A stretch of DNA of 64,000 nt from Takakia lepidozioides (GCA_030704615.1 CM060734.1:19654001-19718000); one strand, 5' to 3'; positions 46,930 through 58,202 are shown, counted from the stretch's first letter. Numbers and translations are program-made. The notes: a model not told the origin generated them from the sequence alone.

Positions 46930-47976
46930 ATGGAAGACACAGTTGCGGAAATGGTCGCCACCTTGCAGAGCCTCTAGTTCCAGATGCAAGAACTTCATAC
47001 ATCTACTGCCCACCTACAAGCTGATCAGTCTCAAGATCTTGGCAACGCTCTCAACAATCTGCAACAACAAATTTCAGAGTTGAAGGAGTCAAACAATGGA
47101 TCTTCAACCATACGAGTCCCCACTGCAACAGCTCCTACTGCAACGATTCCTCCACATCTTCAAGAAATTACGAGAGAACCAAAGGTCAGCATGCCCGAGA
47201 AATTTGATGGGACGAGATCAAGATTTCGCGATTTTGTTCAACAAATACGATTGTTCCTACGACTACATCCACAACGTTATCCCGATGAAGGTATTCAAGT
47301 GGGATTCGTGGGCACCCTTCTATCAGGCACTGCCCTATCTTGGTTTGCACCACTGTTAGAGAAAAATTCACATTTACTATACAATTTTGAATCATTCATG
47401 TCCGAGTTCACTACAACGTTTGGAAAGAATGATAGTGAAAGAGTTGCAGAGACAAAAATGTGAAATCTACGACAAAGAGCGCGTCCTGCTTCCATTTACG
47501 CTGCTGAATTCCGACAATTTGCGTGCAACCTCGACTAGAATGATAAGAGCATCATTAGTCAGTTTCGATGTGGGCTAAAAGATGATGTAAAAGATTTGTT
47601 GCTGACAATGTCAAATGTGAGTACACTGAGTGAATTCATCACCCAAGTCATTGCATGCGTTAATCGTTTGTTCGAAAGACGTCAAGAAAAACGATCTGGA
47701 TGGTCGACGATACACCATGCCGCTGCTACTACGGCACCAAACACAACGATCCATCAGACATCCGGTAGCGATCCTATGCAGATTGATGTTGTCCGATTCA
47801 AGCCATTGACACAACAAGAAAAACAACGACGACGCTCAAATAGTTTATGTCTCTATTGCGGAGAAGAAGATCACATAGCATTAAACTGCCCCAACAAGAG
47901 AAGAATCAAAGCTCGAGGCGCAACTCCAGTGTTCGATACGAGGAGGTCGGAAAACGAAGATGTTCAGTCACAATAG
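46930..47976 (+). pseudogene. Chromovirus Gag (with in-frame stops)
   Basis: A single plus frame from ATG 46930 encodes a coiled-coil-like N-terminus. A retrotransposon capsid block follows (PEKFDGTRSRFRDFVQQIRL, LSGTALSWFAPLLE, FESFMSEFTTTFG), then a basic tail with one CCHC zinc knuckle, CLYCGEEDHIALNC, matching C-x2-C-x4-H-x4-C. Three internal stops (near 46975, 47461 and 47537) disable it. Gag would form the virus-like particle of the retrotransposon. The upstream LTR and primer site, and the downstream protease, place it as the first ORF of the element. Confidence 0.85.
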
Positions 47977-48029
47977 GGAATGCGGTTGGACACCACCAAT
48001 TCTTCACATAAAAAAAAATCTCTTTCTAC

Positions 48030-51000
48030 CTCCAGACCCTGTATCTTGTTTCACAGTTCCAGTAAAGATCATGATGCAAAATTGAGATATCTCCGCAAAA
48101 GCACTTTTAGACTCGGGCGCTCCAGCGTGTTTTATTGACAAAGTCTTTGCGAAGCAACACAATTTAACGCTCGTAAGAAGGAAATTCCCGGCCCATGTTG
48201 AAGTCATCGATGGACGACCGTTAGCATCAGGAAACATTGACCATGAAACTCGACCCCTTGAAGTAAAACTTAAAAATCAAGCATCACAGATTGTTTTCAA
48301 CGTCATCCAATCTCCAACGAATCATGTGATCATTGGACTTCCCTGGTTTATAATTCATAATTCTGACATCGACTGGCGATCGCGAAAAATTTCGGCAAGA
48401 CAAAAATGCAAAAGTACCAAAGGTATTCAACCCCTATTTCTTGGAGTTTGAGCCTTCATGAGAGCTACAAAGAAAGACGCGACATTTGCGCTTTATGTGA
48501 CTTCAATCAAGACCACAACAGACCAAGGTACTTCGACATTACCCACTCAATATCAAGATTTCAAGGATGTATTCGAGAAGAAAAATGCAGACATGTTGCC
48601 AGAACATCGACCCTATGATTGTGCAATTGAGTTGCAAGAAGGAACCCAACCACCATTCAGCCCAATCTACAATTTATCTGAGACGGAGTTGGCTGCTTTA
48701 CGCGGATATTTTGATGAAAATTTGTCGAAGAATTTCATTCAACATTTGAAATCACCCGCGGGAGCACCTATTTTATTTGTGAAAAAGAAATACGGATCGT
48801 TACGCATGTGTGTGAACTATCGTAAGCTCAACAAAATCACTATAAAAAATCGTTACCCACTACCGCTGATTTTCGGACTCCTCGAACAACTTGGACGAGC
48901 AAATGTTTTCACAAATATCGACTTGAGATGAGCTTACAACCTTGTACGAATAAAATAAAGAGATGAATAGAAGACTATTTTTCGCACAAGGTACGGACAT
49001 TTCGAATATAGTGTTATGTTTTTCGGTCTTACAAATGCTCCAGTAATTTTCCAACACATGATGAATGACATCTTTCGAAAAAATTTAGATGACTTTGTAG
49101 TCATCTATTTGGACGACATTTTCACATAATGAAGAAGAACATGGTCGCCATGTACCCCTTGTCCTTGATAAATTGATGGAAAGATGACTATATGTCAAGT
49201 TGAAAAAATATATTTTCCACCAATCTGAAGTCGAATTTTTGGGCTACATTATTTCCGACAAATGAGTCTTTATGGATCAGAATAAAATACAAACCATCAT
49301 TGAGTGGATTAAACCAACTTCGGTTCGAGTTGTACAATATTTTCTAGGGTTTGCAAATTTCTATAGGATCTTCATCAAGGACTACTTCAAAATTGTTGCA
49401 CCATTGACACGACTCACAGGGAAAGACAAGTTTATATGGGACGAGAAGGCTGACCAAGCATTTGAAAGACTAAAATAGGCATTTACAACGGCCTCAATTC
49501 TGGTACATGCAGACCCATCCAAACCATTCTTCTTAGAAGCAGATGCATCGGACTTTGCACATGATGCTGTGCTATCTCAATACGGTACGGATGGCCGACT
49601 TCACCCTGTTGGTTTTCGCTCTCGGAAATTTTCTGCTACAGAAATCAATTATGAAATCCATGACAAAGAACTTTTAGCGATTATCGATGTCTTTGAGGAG
49701 TGGTGTCATCTATTAGAAGGGGCTAAACATCAGATTACTGTCTACACCGTCAGATGTTCTTTTTCGACGATCGTATCTTGCGCCGAAAGAATGGGAGACA
49801 GCTTTCGCACTACAGGAAAATGGGAGGGTTTTCGACGCCGCGGCGTCGTAAAACAACATTTTTCGGGCAGGGGGGAAGAACCAAATTTGCGACGCCCGGG
49901 CGTCGCCAAAAAAACGCCGCAAATTTACGACCAATGAGGGTCACAAAAAGGTGAAACCGTGATTTGCGACGCCGACGCGATTTGTGACGCCCGGGCGGAA
50001 ACCAAAAAAAAAAAAAAAAAAAAAAAAAAACTACTATGCAATGTAGATTTAGCATCCTCCGGGGGTCACAAAGTGCGACGCCCGGACGTCGCAATTTAAA
50101 GGGGTACATTTGAATTTAAGCGGGAAAATTTGAATTTCAAAAACTTGTTGACCATTGACTCCGGTTCTGTCTAATGGCGATACGTTCATTGTTCTACATA
50201 TATCATGCAATGCATACTTAAACCCAAGACCTCCACATTATAAAATTTCTAAGACACTACAGACTAACCAACACACCTACCCTACATCTATGTATCACAA
50301 AAGCAATCTATATATATATATATATATATGAAGATTTTCTTCAAGTTCCTTCTAAGGGGGTCATTCTTGTGACGTCGGGGAGTTGCAACCTTCACAGCCT
50401 TAGTGCCCAGCCCCAGCCCCAGCCCAGCCCCAGTGTCATCGCCGTTGTTGCATCCCCCTACCGCCAGGCGCCCCAAGTGACGCCCTTGTAATGAAATAGA
50501 GAGCCGCAAAGCCAAAAAAAAAAAAACAAACAAACAAACTCCCACTGTGGTGATGCTGTGTTGCGACGCCCTGGCATCGCAAAGGCGCTGGGCGCCCTCA
50601 GTGACGCTTTAGCGGCGTCGCAACGTCTAAAATAAAAATAAATAAATAAAACTTCGCAAGAAAAAAAATCCGTCGCAGCGAGGGTCTCTTTCCCTCTTCA
50701 TGCCACCTTGCGACGGCTGGGCGTCGTAATGGTGTCGCAGCGGGGCGGCGTCACAAAAAAGCACCGCGGGCTCGGCGCGCGGGGCGTGGGGGTGCGGCTG
50801 GCGTCGCAAACCTCCCCCATTTGCTGTAGTGCAACCAATAGAAATTCATCATCTTGAAACCAGCAAATCTCAAATTGAATATATTATCCATGTCCACCTA
50901 TGATGATGCAGAGATCATAAAGGAGATTCAGGAAGTACTGAAGAGCGACCAATTTGCTAAAATACTATGAAGTCAATTGAATCAACCTCAAGACCACCCA

Positions 51001-52350
51001 AATGTTACAAACGATTTCGAATTCAAAGATGGTTTACTTTACTTCAAGGGACTTCTCTATGTACCTTTAGGACCCATACGATTTTGAATTCTTCAAACAT
51101 GTCATGATCTTCCGGCTACAGGACATTTTGGCTTCAACAAAACAATGGAATTGATATCCAGGGACTATTGGTGGTCGCAGATGTAGAAACTCGTGAAATT
51201 TTTTATAAAATCTTACGACACGTGTGCTAGAGCGAAGGGACCACGACATCGACCTTACGGCCTTCTTCAACTATTATCCATTCCCAAGGGTCCATGGTCG
51301 TCCGTGTCTATGGACTTTATTACGGACCTTCCAATTTCCAAAACCACTGATTCAATCCTTGTTATTATGGATCGTTTTACGAAGATGACACATTTCATTC
51401 GATGTAATAAGACGGTTACAGACGAGGAAACTGCAAGACTCTTCCTCAATAATATCTACCGCATTCATGGACTCCCGCGAAGGACATCGTATCTGATCGA
51501 GGACCACAGTTCATATCAAATTTCTGGAGGGGATTATTTCACATATTGGATACTAAGATCAACCTCTCTACAGCTAATCATCCACAGACTGATGGTTAAA
51601 CCGAACGCGTAAACCAGATTTTGAAGCAGTATCTTCGTTGTACGATAAATTGTCACCAAGATAATTGGACGGACCTTCTGTCATTAACTGACTTTGCCTA
51701 CAACAACACTATACATTCTTCGACCAAGCAAACTCCATTTTTCTCCAGTTATGGTCATCATCCTCGAGCAAACCCTTTCCATATGAAGGTTGTTGGAAAC
51801 CTTGCTACTCATCTTGCTACAATTCACAATGAGTTTACATTCCACCTCGCAGAAGCTCAAAAACAATACAAGGAGTATGCAGATCAACATTGACAACTCC
51901 AACCCCAGTTCAAGGTCGGCGATCGTGTATGACTTCTTCAACATGAAATACAAACCTCGCGACCATCAAGGAAGTTGGATTATCAACGCCTGGGACCATT
52001 TAAAATTATTCGTCAAATAAATCCGGTCAGTTTTCTGCTTGAACTCCCACGAAGTATGTGCATCCACCCAGTCTTCCATGTCTCATTATTAGAGTTGTAT
52101 CATCGCTCAAGTATCCCCGGGCGCGTTTCTGTACCACCTCCACCGATTGAAATCAATCAGGAAATCGAGTATGAAATCGACGAAGTCCTAAACTCTCGCA
52201 TCAAGTATAAACGTCTTGAGTATTTCGTACATTAGAAAGGCTATGACATTAGCGAACGAACGTGGGAACCGTCATCCGACCTCGCCAATGTATCTGACGA
52301 AGTCCAAGAGTTTCATCTACGATATCCAGCTAAGCCTCGAGTCACATGTC
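48030..52350 (+). pseudogene. Chromovirus Pol: protease, RT, RNase H, integrase, chromodomain
   Basis: Domains in order on the plus strand. Aspartic protease with LLDSGAPACFID (DSGA at 48110-48121). RT from about 48570 ([26 protein letters not shown]) with an intact YLDD at 49106-49117. RNase H about 49480-49807 (FLEADASDFA, YEIHDKELLAI), interrupted by the CACTA MITE. Integrase 50950-51900, whose zinc-finger CxxC has lost its first Cys (SYDTCARAK) and whose core keeps MDFITDLP and the SDRGPQF-type motif. Chromodomain 52157-52325 ([20 protein letters not shown], then WEPSSDL), with its key Trp codon now TAG at 52233. Dense stops and frameshifts make it non-functional. The chromodomain marks it as a Ty3/gypsy chromovirus. 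Confidence 0.88.
49808..50831. mobile_element. CACTA-type MITE with GACGCC palindromes
   Basis: The termini are CACTACAGGAAAATGGGAGG at 49808 and, reverse-complemented, CACTACAGCAAATGGGGGAG at 50831, followed on both sides by TTT(T/G)CGACGCC. CACTA ends with sub-terminal repeats define the CACTA (En/Spm) superfamily. The 1024-bp interior encodes no transposase. It is filled with palindromic words of the type TGCGACGCCCGGGCGTCGCA and has an A25-A30 run at 50007-50030 and a (TA)n run at 50310-50329. The 3-bp flanks (TCG and CAA) do not match, so the target duplication is lost. It interrupts the chromovirus near the end of RNase H, where some host sequence is also missing. Confidence 0.8.
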
Positions 52351-53646
52351 AATAAAACGTCACACCGATGACGTCAGCCACTTCAAGGTGAAGATTTCAC
52401 ACTCGGTGCACCTGATACACGCTAAGCAGGGAGGAACATCATACATCAGTATATATAGCTACACTTCCAGCACTCTTGCATCTTGTATTGGCAACATGAA
52501 GTCACAGGAAACGGATACATTAGAGTTGTCGCTTATCCAACTACCAAACCAACCGTTCCGACTCTCACAACCTTCAACATCACACCGACGTCCTCCAGAC
52601 GATGGGCCACCAAGGCGACGCGTACTTCCTCGTCTGGACCATTGGTGGCCGGATATAGCACTCTACCCCGGTTAGTGAGTCGGTTACCACCCCGGTTAGT
52701 AGGTATACATAACCGCATATAGGGTATTTTTGCAAAATAGAGTAAATAGATAACCGACGGTTGGGAGGTGAGTATGTATATATATATGTACCATATATTA
52801 AGGTTAGCACTACACTGTATACCCGGATTAGTAAGGTGTTTTGACCCCCTAGAGCGGTTACAATTATGTATAAGACACGTTCATACTCACAACGCAGTTG
52901 CATTTCTAGCGATGTCTCTCCATTGAAGACATTCAATGAATCATGACATTGATGATATGGGGAGACCAGTTGTGCTGATAGCAAGAATGATTCAGAGTTC
53001 CAAGCTCCTGGCCACTGAGGTGGTGACAGAGGGTTTCCTTATGACATAGCTCATGGCCAAGTTGCTGCACCCTGGAGCCCCTAGGGATGTCAGGTGTGAA
53101 TTGATTATTTTTAAAGAAAATCATTGAGAAATACAAGTTCTCATTCAATATATTATATGTAACCGCCAATTGTATATATATATCCGCCAATTGTAGGACA
53201 CCTCTAACCGTCCTATTCATAATCGTCTAAATTTGAAGAATTTTCTAGAATAGATAACCGGTGGATATACTAACTTAAAAAAATTATCCTTATACATAAC
53301 CATGGAGTGTGTCCATCCCAAAATAATTGAAGTAACCTTAACCGGCGGATATATAAAATTCTTATAACCGGCCAACACTGGTCTGGACCCCGTACGACGG
53401 CAAGTGGAGTCTACTCGAAGTCTGATAATCCTGTTGGAGGTTGAGGCTTCGAACCTAAAGGGCAACGGAATCACGTTTGAAGGCAGCTTCGAAGATCAGA
53501 ATGCTCAAATCACTGCGTGGTCCCGAGTTCAAGGTGTTGGACACTATCGATGGTTGCAGGGACCTATAAATCATTTGAGTCAAGAACGAAGATCCGAATA
53601 CTTGGCAAGTACCATTCGCCGAATTTTGGATTTTCTCCAACTCTAA
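52346..53646 (+). pseudogene. ORF between chromodomain and 3' LTR, split by a MITE
   Basis: A plus frame from 52346 runs open through HRRPPDDGPP up to the hAT insertion at 52640. The same frame resumes immediately after the element at 53389 (beginning PVRRQVESTRS) and stays open to a stop at 53644-53646. Ignoring the element and one copy of its duplication, it would be about 180 codons. No domain is recognised; it may be a 3' accessory frame of the chromovirus or chance coding in its 3' region. A TATA-like TATATATAG is at 52450. Confidence 0.4.
52640..53380. mobile_element. hAT-type MITE with ACCGG words and 8-bp target duplication
   Basis: Left end CATTGGTGGCCGGATATA; right end, reverse-complemented, CAGTGTTGGCCGGTTATA. 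The exact 8-bp direct repeat GTCTGGAC flanks it (52632-52639 and 53381-53388). This fits the hAT superfamily. The 741-bp interior has no transposase and carries repeated CCGGTTAGT, ATAACCG and CGGATATA words in opposite orientation in the two halves, so it can fold back on itself. Its right terminus is nearly the same as that of the MITE at 29207-30122, so both belong to one extended family. Confidence 0.82.
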
Positions 53647-53685
53647 GCAAATCCAAGATTTTACCGTTCCTCGAGGAACTCGGCG

Positions 53686-53701
53686 CTAAAGGAAGGGGTG
53701 A
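53686..53701 (+). promoter_or_regulatory. Polypurine tract of the chromovirus
   Basis: GCTAAAGGAAGGGGTGA lies directly against the start of the 3' LTR (TGTCACGG at 53702), the expected position of the plus-strand primer in an LTR retrotransposon. Confidence 0.75.
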
Positions 53702-54347
53702 TGTCACGGACATAGCCTAGAAGAATTCACCAAGAGTAATTATCAGAAGTTACCAAGTTATCAAAAGTTACCGTGATTTATCATGATTTATCATGATTTA
53801 TCATGATTTACCATAAATTACCATGAGTTATCAAATTACCATAAATAACTACCAAATTACTAAGAGTAACTCAGGAAACTGCTCAGGAAGCTTCCTGGTG
53901 GAGGAAGTTTCGCAAGAGACTTCCCTTGGTCAAGGAAGCTTCTCAGGAGACTTTTCTTGGCAGGGGAAGTTTCTCAAGAGACTTCCCTTGGCTGGGGAAG
54001 CTTCTTATGAAACTTCCTAATAGCCAGTATATATAGAAGGCGAGACTGGACATTATTTAGTCTTGCCAACACAAGTTCCAGCTATTCTTGTTTCCAGTCC
54101 CAGTACTTCAGTCCAGCTTTGAGTACTCTAGTCCAGTTTCCAGTATCTGGTACTCCAGTCCAGTTTCCAGCATTCCAGTATTCAAGTCGAATTCCAGTAT
54201 CTTGTACTCTTGTCCATTGTTATAAAGATCATCTTAATTATTCTTTACCCATCATGCATTCGGCCACGCCGACCTTGCTTCTTTTCTAGCCTTGTACCTC
54301 TAAGTCTGATCTCTTGTTTGTGTTCAGTCATGCCCTCATCCTTGACA
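53702..54347 (+). repeat. Complete 3' LTR of the chromovirus
   Basis: This 646-bp LTR starts TGTCA and ends TGACA, the short inverted repeat of LTR ends, and follows a polypurine tract. U3 contains a run of GATTTATCAT repeats (53770-53830). It then has four degenerate units of about 33 bp around GGAAGCTTCC / GAGACTTCCCTTGG (53881-54018). A TATA box (TATATATA, 54028-54035) follows. R/U5 has short TCCAGTTTCCAGTA repeats and matches the truncated 5' LTR in its last 170 bp. Confidence 0.88.
54028..54035 (+). promoter_or_regulatory. TATA box of the chromovirus LTR promoter
   Basis: CCAGTATATATAGAAGG lies just after the U3 repeat array and about 30 bp before the likely transcript start near 54060. 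Confidence 0.65.
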
Positions 54348-55400
54348 ATGGGCAAAGCAGCTGCAAATCAGCCCACTGCCGAGGGAGGATCACCCATAAT
54401 CTTTCTCCAGGAACATAAAGACCAATTCAAAAAGCCAGAGTCAATGAGACCAACCCAGGGACAATGGATGATCAACTCCAACTCAGCCCACGCCATACAC
54501 TCACCTCAGCAGGGGGGGAGATGAATGACCCAATGATTCTGGAAGCCAGAAACTCGGTCAGGCCTCAAGGGTTTGTACAAAGCAAACTTAAACCATCGGA
54601 ATCATCCCCCTTTGGCAACTGCAATAGAGTTCTTAAACCCCATGTGGTCCAAGGGGAGTTTGGCCAAATTTGTGGTCTCGGGCATTGCAAGCAACCCGGT
54701 GTTGGCAAGAATATGTCTGGGCCTACATTCATTTCCAAAGCTGACCCTGGACAGTTGCTCACAATTAGACACTGATAATCCCCCAAAAGCTTCATGTGTC
54801 ACTCCAATGGTCTTCAGGAAAGGGAACCCTCCCTTCTTTCTCATTACCTCTGGGAATGCGGAGTGTTTGGAGTCTCTGTGGATTACGAATGACGACATCA
54901 AACACTTCATGCAGGTCTGCCTACCAAAGAGCAATCTAGATCTCATCATCAAAAAGAAAATCTATGATTTTTTTGCGGATCATCTTAAGCACTACTATCT
55001 TTCCAGTCTGACTAATATCTCATGGGGAGCATACAAAGAGGATCATCCTGGGCTCACCTCAAAACCCTCCATGCAAGTATTAGCTCTCATGGAGGAAGCC
55101 AAGGTCTACAACACACCTGCACCGAAAGATGCCTTTTGGGTCAACAAATCCATAATGTCGAGAGTTTGGGGCCGGGGTGCACTACCAACAAGAACAACAA
55201 ATTCACTCAAGAATGCATTCTTGATTCTATATGCAAGGCTGGAAAATGACTTGGCTCAAGAGGAGTACCAACAGGAGCTACAAAGGACCAGGGACTTCAT
55301 CAAAAGAGACAAAGGACACAAATCCCTAGCTCAAGCATCATCATCCTCCAGCCCCTCCATAAAAGTGGTTCCTTCCCTGCCCGGCACAATTTCTGCCAAT
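54348..55400 (+). CDS. Unidentified ORF next to the chromovirus LTR
   Basis: A plus-strand frame starts with ATG right after the LTR end (MGKAAANQPTAEGG), is interrupted near 54515 by an indel in a G8 run, and continues in one long frame from 54573. Nominal translation runs to 55466, but the last part overlaps antisense protease of the next element, so the true end is probably near 55370-55400. The chain contains PLATAIEFLNPMWSKGSLAK, FVVSGIASNPVLARICLGLH and DIKHFMQVCLPKSNLDLIIK, and a charged helical tail (LENDLAQEEYQQELQRTRDF) before a Ser-rich end. No zinc finger, signal peptide or transmembrane segment was seen. I do not recognise the family; it could be a gag-like product of another element or a retrocopied gene. 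Confidence 0.45.
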
Positions 55401-55414
55401 GCCAGGTCAGCCTC

Positions 55415-55569
55415 GAGCCTTGCCCAGCATAAGTGGCTGAGCTCCCGAGTCAAGCAGTACTCGTAGTAGCTGAAACCTCCTGCCCGCCGGCCCACTCAAA
55501 CAGAAAACACCATCCTGGTTGTCCAACAAAACAACTCCAGGTGTCACCATGGCGCGCTCAATGGCTGGC
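55415..55569 (-). pseudogene. N-terminal half of the DNMT element's protease
   Basis: On the minus strand, directly after the Gag stop (TAG at 55570-55572), the frame continues into GVVLLDNQDGVFCLSG and RVLLDSGAQPLMLGKA, the active-site strand of a retropepsin (DSGA at 55440-55457). It ends abruptly near 55415. The rest of the protease is found in opposite orientation at 58245, so an inversion or rearrangement separates the two halves. Confidence 0.75.
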
Positions 55570-57690
55570 CTAGCTGGCAGTTACAGCTTGCCATGGCGCA
55601 GCCGTGGCAGTCTTGACCCTCAAATCCGAGGATCCTGCCACCACTGCACCTTCTACTAACTTTGAAGAAGATGAAGTGACATCCCCACTCTCACAGAGTG
55701 TTGCTGCTAGTCTGAACACTGCAGCTGGTCTTACCCCCGGCGTCGCAATCATGGTTGCCGAGAACAGTAGGGCCTGACACACAGAGGTAGTCGCCCCCAA
55801 CAGCACACTTGCTGCACTAGCCTTGGCAGCAGGTGTCGGCGCTGCACGTGTAGCTCTCCCCCATGGCACAATAATCTCCGCCTCGGTATCCGTGGGGCGA
55901 GAACTAGGTGCCATGGATGGCGTCAACATTGTCTCCGCCAATGTGAATGATTGAGGCAGCCTGGCTTGACGGCTTGCCTCCCCACACTGTGGATCTAACT
56001 CCACCTCTGCGCCTCGTGGCTCATGAACTCGTGCTGCTCCTCGAGTCACGGCTGCAGCAGAATCCACCTGTATAAGTGGCCACTCAAGTGTTGCCCCGCA
56101 CATAAATCCCATGTCTCTCATGCCTACCATGTCTCCTCCATCAGGATGACGCTGTTGAGGAGGAACAGGGGATGGACCCTCACGTCTTGGAGCTGGTACC
56201 ACATGAGTTGTGGCCATGGCAGCAAGCCTCTGCTCTAGCTGTTGAAGCCAGTTGGCCATGTTTTGGTCAATGCCCTGACCTCCACGACCTTGGCCATGTT
56301 GTGCTTGGCCTCGTCCTGCACCTCGTGCCTGACCACCTCGTGCTATTTGAGGTGCTCCACCTCGCCCCCGGCCACCATTGTTCCCTTGGAACTGGCCTCG
56401 CCGCAACTCAGGGTGCAAGTCATAACACTGGGCCTCTCTATGCCCATACTTGCCACAATGCCCACACTGCAACTGTGTAGGTTGTGCTTGTGCCAATCCT
56501 TTGCCGCTCTCTGGGCAATCCTTCTTGACATGGGGTCCTCCACATGTCCAACACACCACCCCTAGTTTTTGTTGGCCTGCAAAAGAAGCTACTGGCCTCT
56601 GCATCTGAGGCCCCCTGTAAGCTCCATGGAATTTGGGTTGGGCAACCTTGCCCCTCTGACCACGCTGCGGTACAATGTGCTGCGTTTGTTGGTTGGCAAA
56701 CACACCTCGTGGCATGTCTTTGCCAAACCCAATGGTTATTATACGCTCCTCCACCATGTTGAGCTCAATCCGCTCAGCCAGCAGAAACACATCTGCTAAG
56801 GTGGGTTGGGCCGCTTGTAACAGGGTTGCATCCCGCACCCTTCTCCTGAGCTCCTAGTCCAAAATTCCATACCAGAATTGGATTGCCTGAGCTTCAGTGA
56901 CCCCTTGGGTTACACTTATCAAGCACTTCATACGAGAGTAGGCCTCTCGCAAGCTCTCACTGGACTTGCGTTGGAAGTCTTGCAAACTTCGCAACTTCTC
57001 TGTCCGTACGACTTGGTAGTTCCTCCGCAACGCTTGGAAGAACTCCACCACCGGGTTGAATCTAGGCACATGTGTTGTAGTCGTGGCAGGAGGAATGGTA
57101 GCACCTTTAGAACTGAAGTACCGGCACTACTTGTTCCACTACTAGTGCTGGCAGTGGGAGATATTGGTGCTGATGCAGCTACTAGTCGTGTCGTGCCTCG
57201 AGTAATGGAGACGTAGTCAGGTGACCAATACATCCTCCACTCCTCAATCTCTGCTTCATGTCCTCGCCTGAACTCGTGGTAATCGTCCATAGGCGGGCCT
57301 TCCAAATGCTGGAACAGTCCCTTCCACGCCATGAATGGGGTGAACAGCTGTGGATTGCACATCTGCTGCAAATCACACCAGCTGTCGAACTCCTGGATAA
57401 AGTCATCCAGCTCGATTGTGCCCACAGCTCCTGAGTACCTACGAGGCCCCTTGGTAGCTCCATACATCTCCTCCATGTCGTCCCACAACAATGGCGAAGG
57501 AAACTGCACACCGGTTGATGAAGCCTCTGAGTCTGTATCAGACTCTGCACTGGTTGAGGGTGGAGGTGAAGGTGGTCTGAACCGAACACCTCATCTTGTG
57601 AACCCACTCTCACTGAAACTGCCTGTAGCTGTACTCCCCTCAAAACCCTTGGGTAACTCCGTGATGACACTCACAACCCGCACCTCCCCC
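55570..57690 (-). pseudogene. Gag of the DNMT-carrying gypsy element (inverted)
   Basis: Minus-strand reading. An acidic N-terminus (SPLLWDDMEEMYGATKGPRR) is followed by DDFIQEFDSWCDLQQMCNPQ and, after a frameshift near 57065, the capsid core (VVEFFQALRRNYQVVRTEKL, AQAIQFWYGIL). A long tail has two zinc knuckles, CWTCGGPHVKKDC and CGHCGKYGHREAQC (both C-x2-C-x4-H-x4-C), and a Gly/Arg-rich stretch. A Ser/Ala-rich linker leads toward the protease. In-frame stops are near 56856 and 57590. It would form the particle of a Ty3/gypsy retrotransposon. It lies head-to-head with the Pol part starting at 58245. Confidence 0.85.
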
Positions 57691-57704
57691 ACGTAACACT
57701 ATAA

Positions 57705-57718
57705 GGCTCTAGTACTAA
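57705..57718 (-). promoter_or_regulatory. Probable primer-binding site of the DNMT element
   Basis: On the minus strand TTAGTACTAGAGCC resembles the plant initiator-methionine tRNA primer site (TGGTATCAGAGCC), and lies just upstream of the Gag frame. It supports 57719-58202 as LTR-like sequence on its 5' side. Confidence 0.4.
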
Positions 57719-57726
57719 TTCTAATA

Positions 57727-58202
57727 GTGACACGGGTGGGTACCTGTTGCGGTTTAAGGGTCATATCCTAAGGGCACCTGCACCTGCATCCACTGCAAGA
57801 ACTCCTATGGTTGGCTGGTCATCAACCCAGCCTCACCATAGAAGAAACACTGGTGGTCTTGCTGGTCATCACTCTAGCCTCACCACCGACAGCATACTCT
57901 AGGATTGACCGGTGATCAAATCCGGCCTAATCCCTATGAAAGCAAGCGCCCACACAAAACCAACATGGCGCACAGTCAAGCATGCAGGTGTGGAGGGGAT
58001 CCAAACACAAAGAACCAAAACATCAACACCCCCACACCAAAATCCCTCCGCAGTGCTGCTCCTGCAGAATACCCCAGCCCAAAACCCGGACTGACTCTTG
58101 CCTCCACCTATTGAAAGGTTTTGGCCTACTGAGAGGATGGAAAGCTATGGGAAGGAGAGACTAAAGCAATTCCTAACCCCAGCATGCCCTCAACCCGACA
58201 CA
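57727..58202 (-). repeat. Possible 5' LTR of the DNMT element
   Basis: Read on the minus strand it begins TGTGTCGGGTTGAGG and ends CACCCGTGTCA next to the primer-like site. It contains a tandem pair around 57795-57890 (TGGTGAGGCTRGRNTGATGACCAGC twice). No second LTR exists in the window to confirm it. Confidence 0.35.

Noticed and set aside
54348-54360. ATGGGCAAAGCAG after the LTR as a primer-binding site, which would make 53702-54347 a 5' LTR
   Set aside because: It does not resemble the primer site seen after the truncated 5' LTR, and the polypurine tract directly before 53702 marks this LTR as the 3' one.
56023-56857. Several plus-strand frames of 60-107 codons
   Set aside because: They are antisense to the gag with two zinc knuckles on the minus strand.
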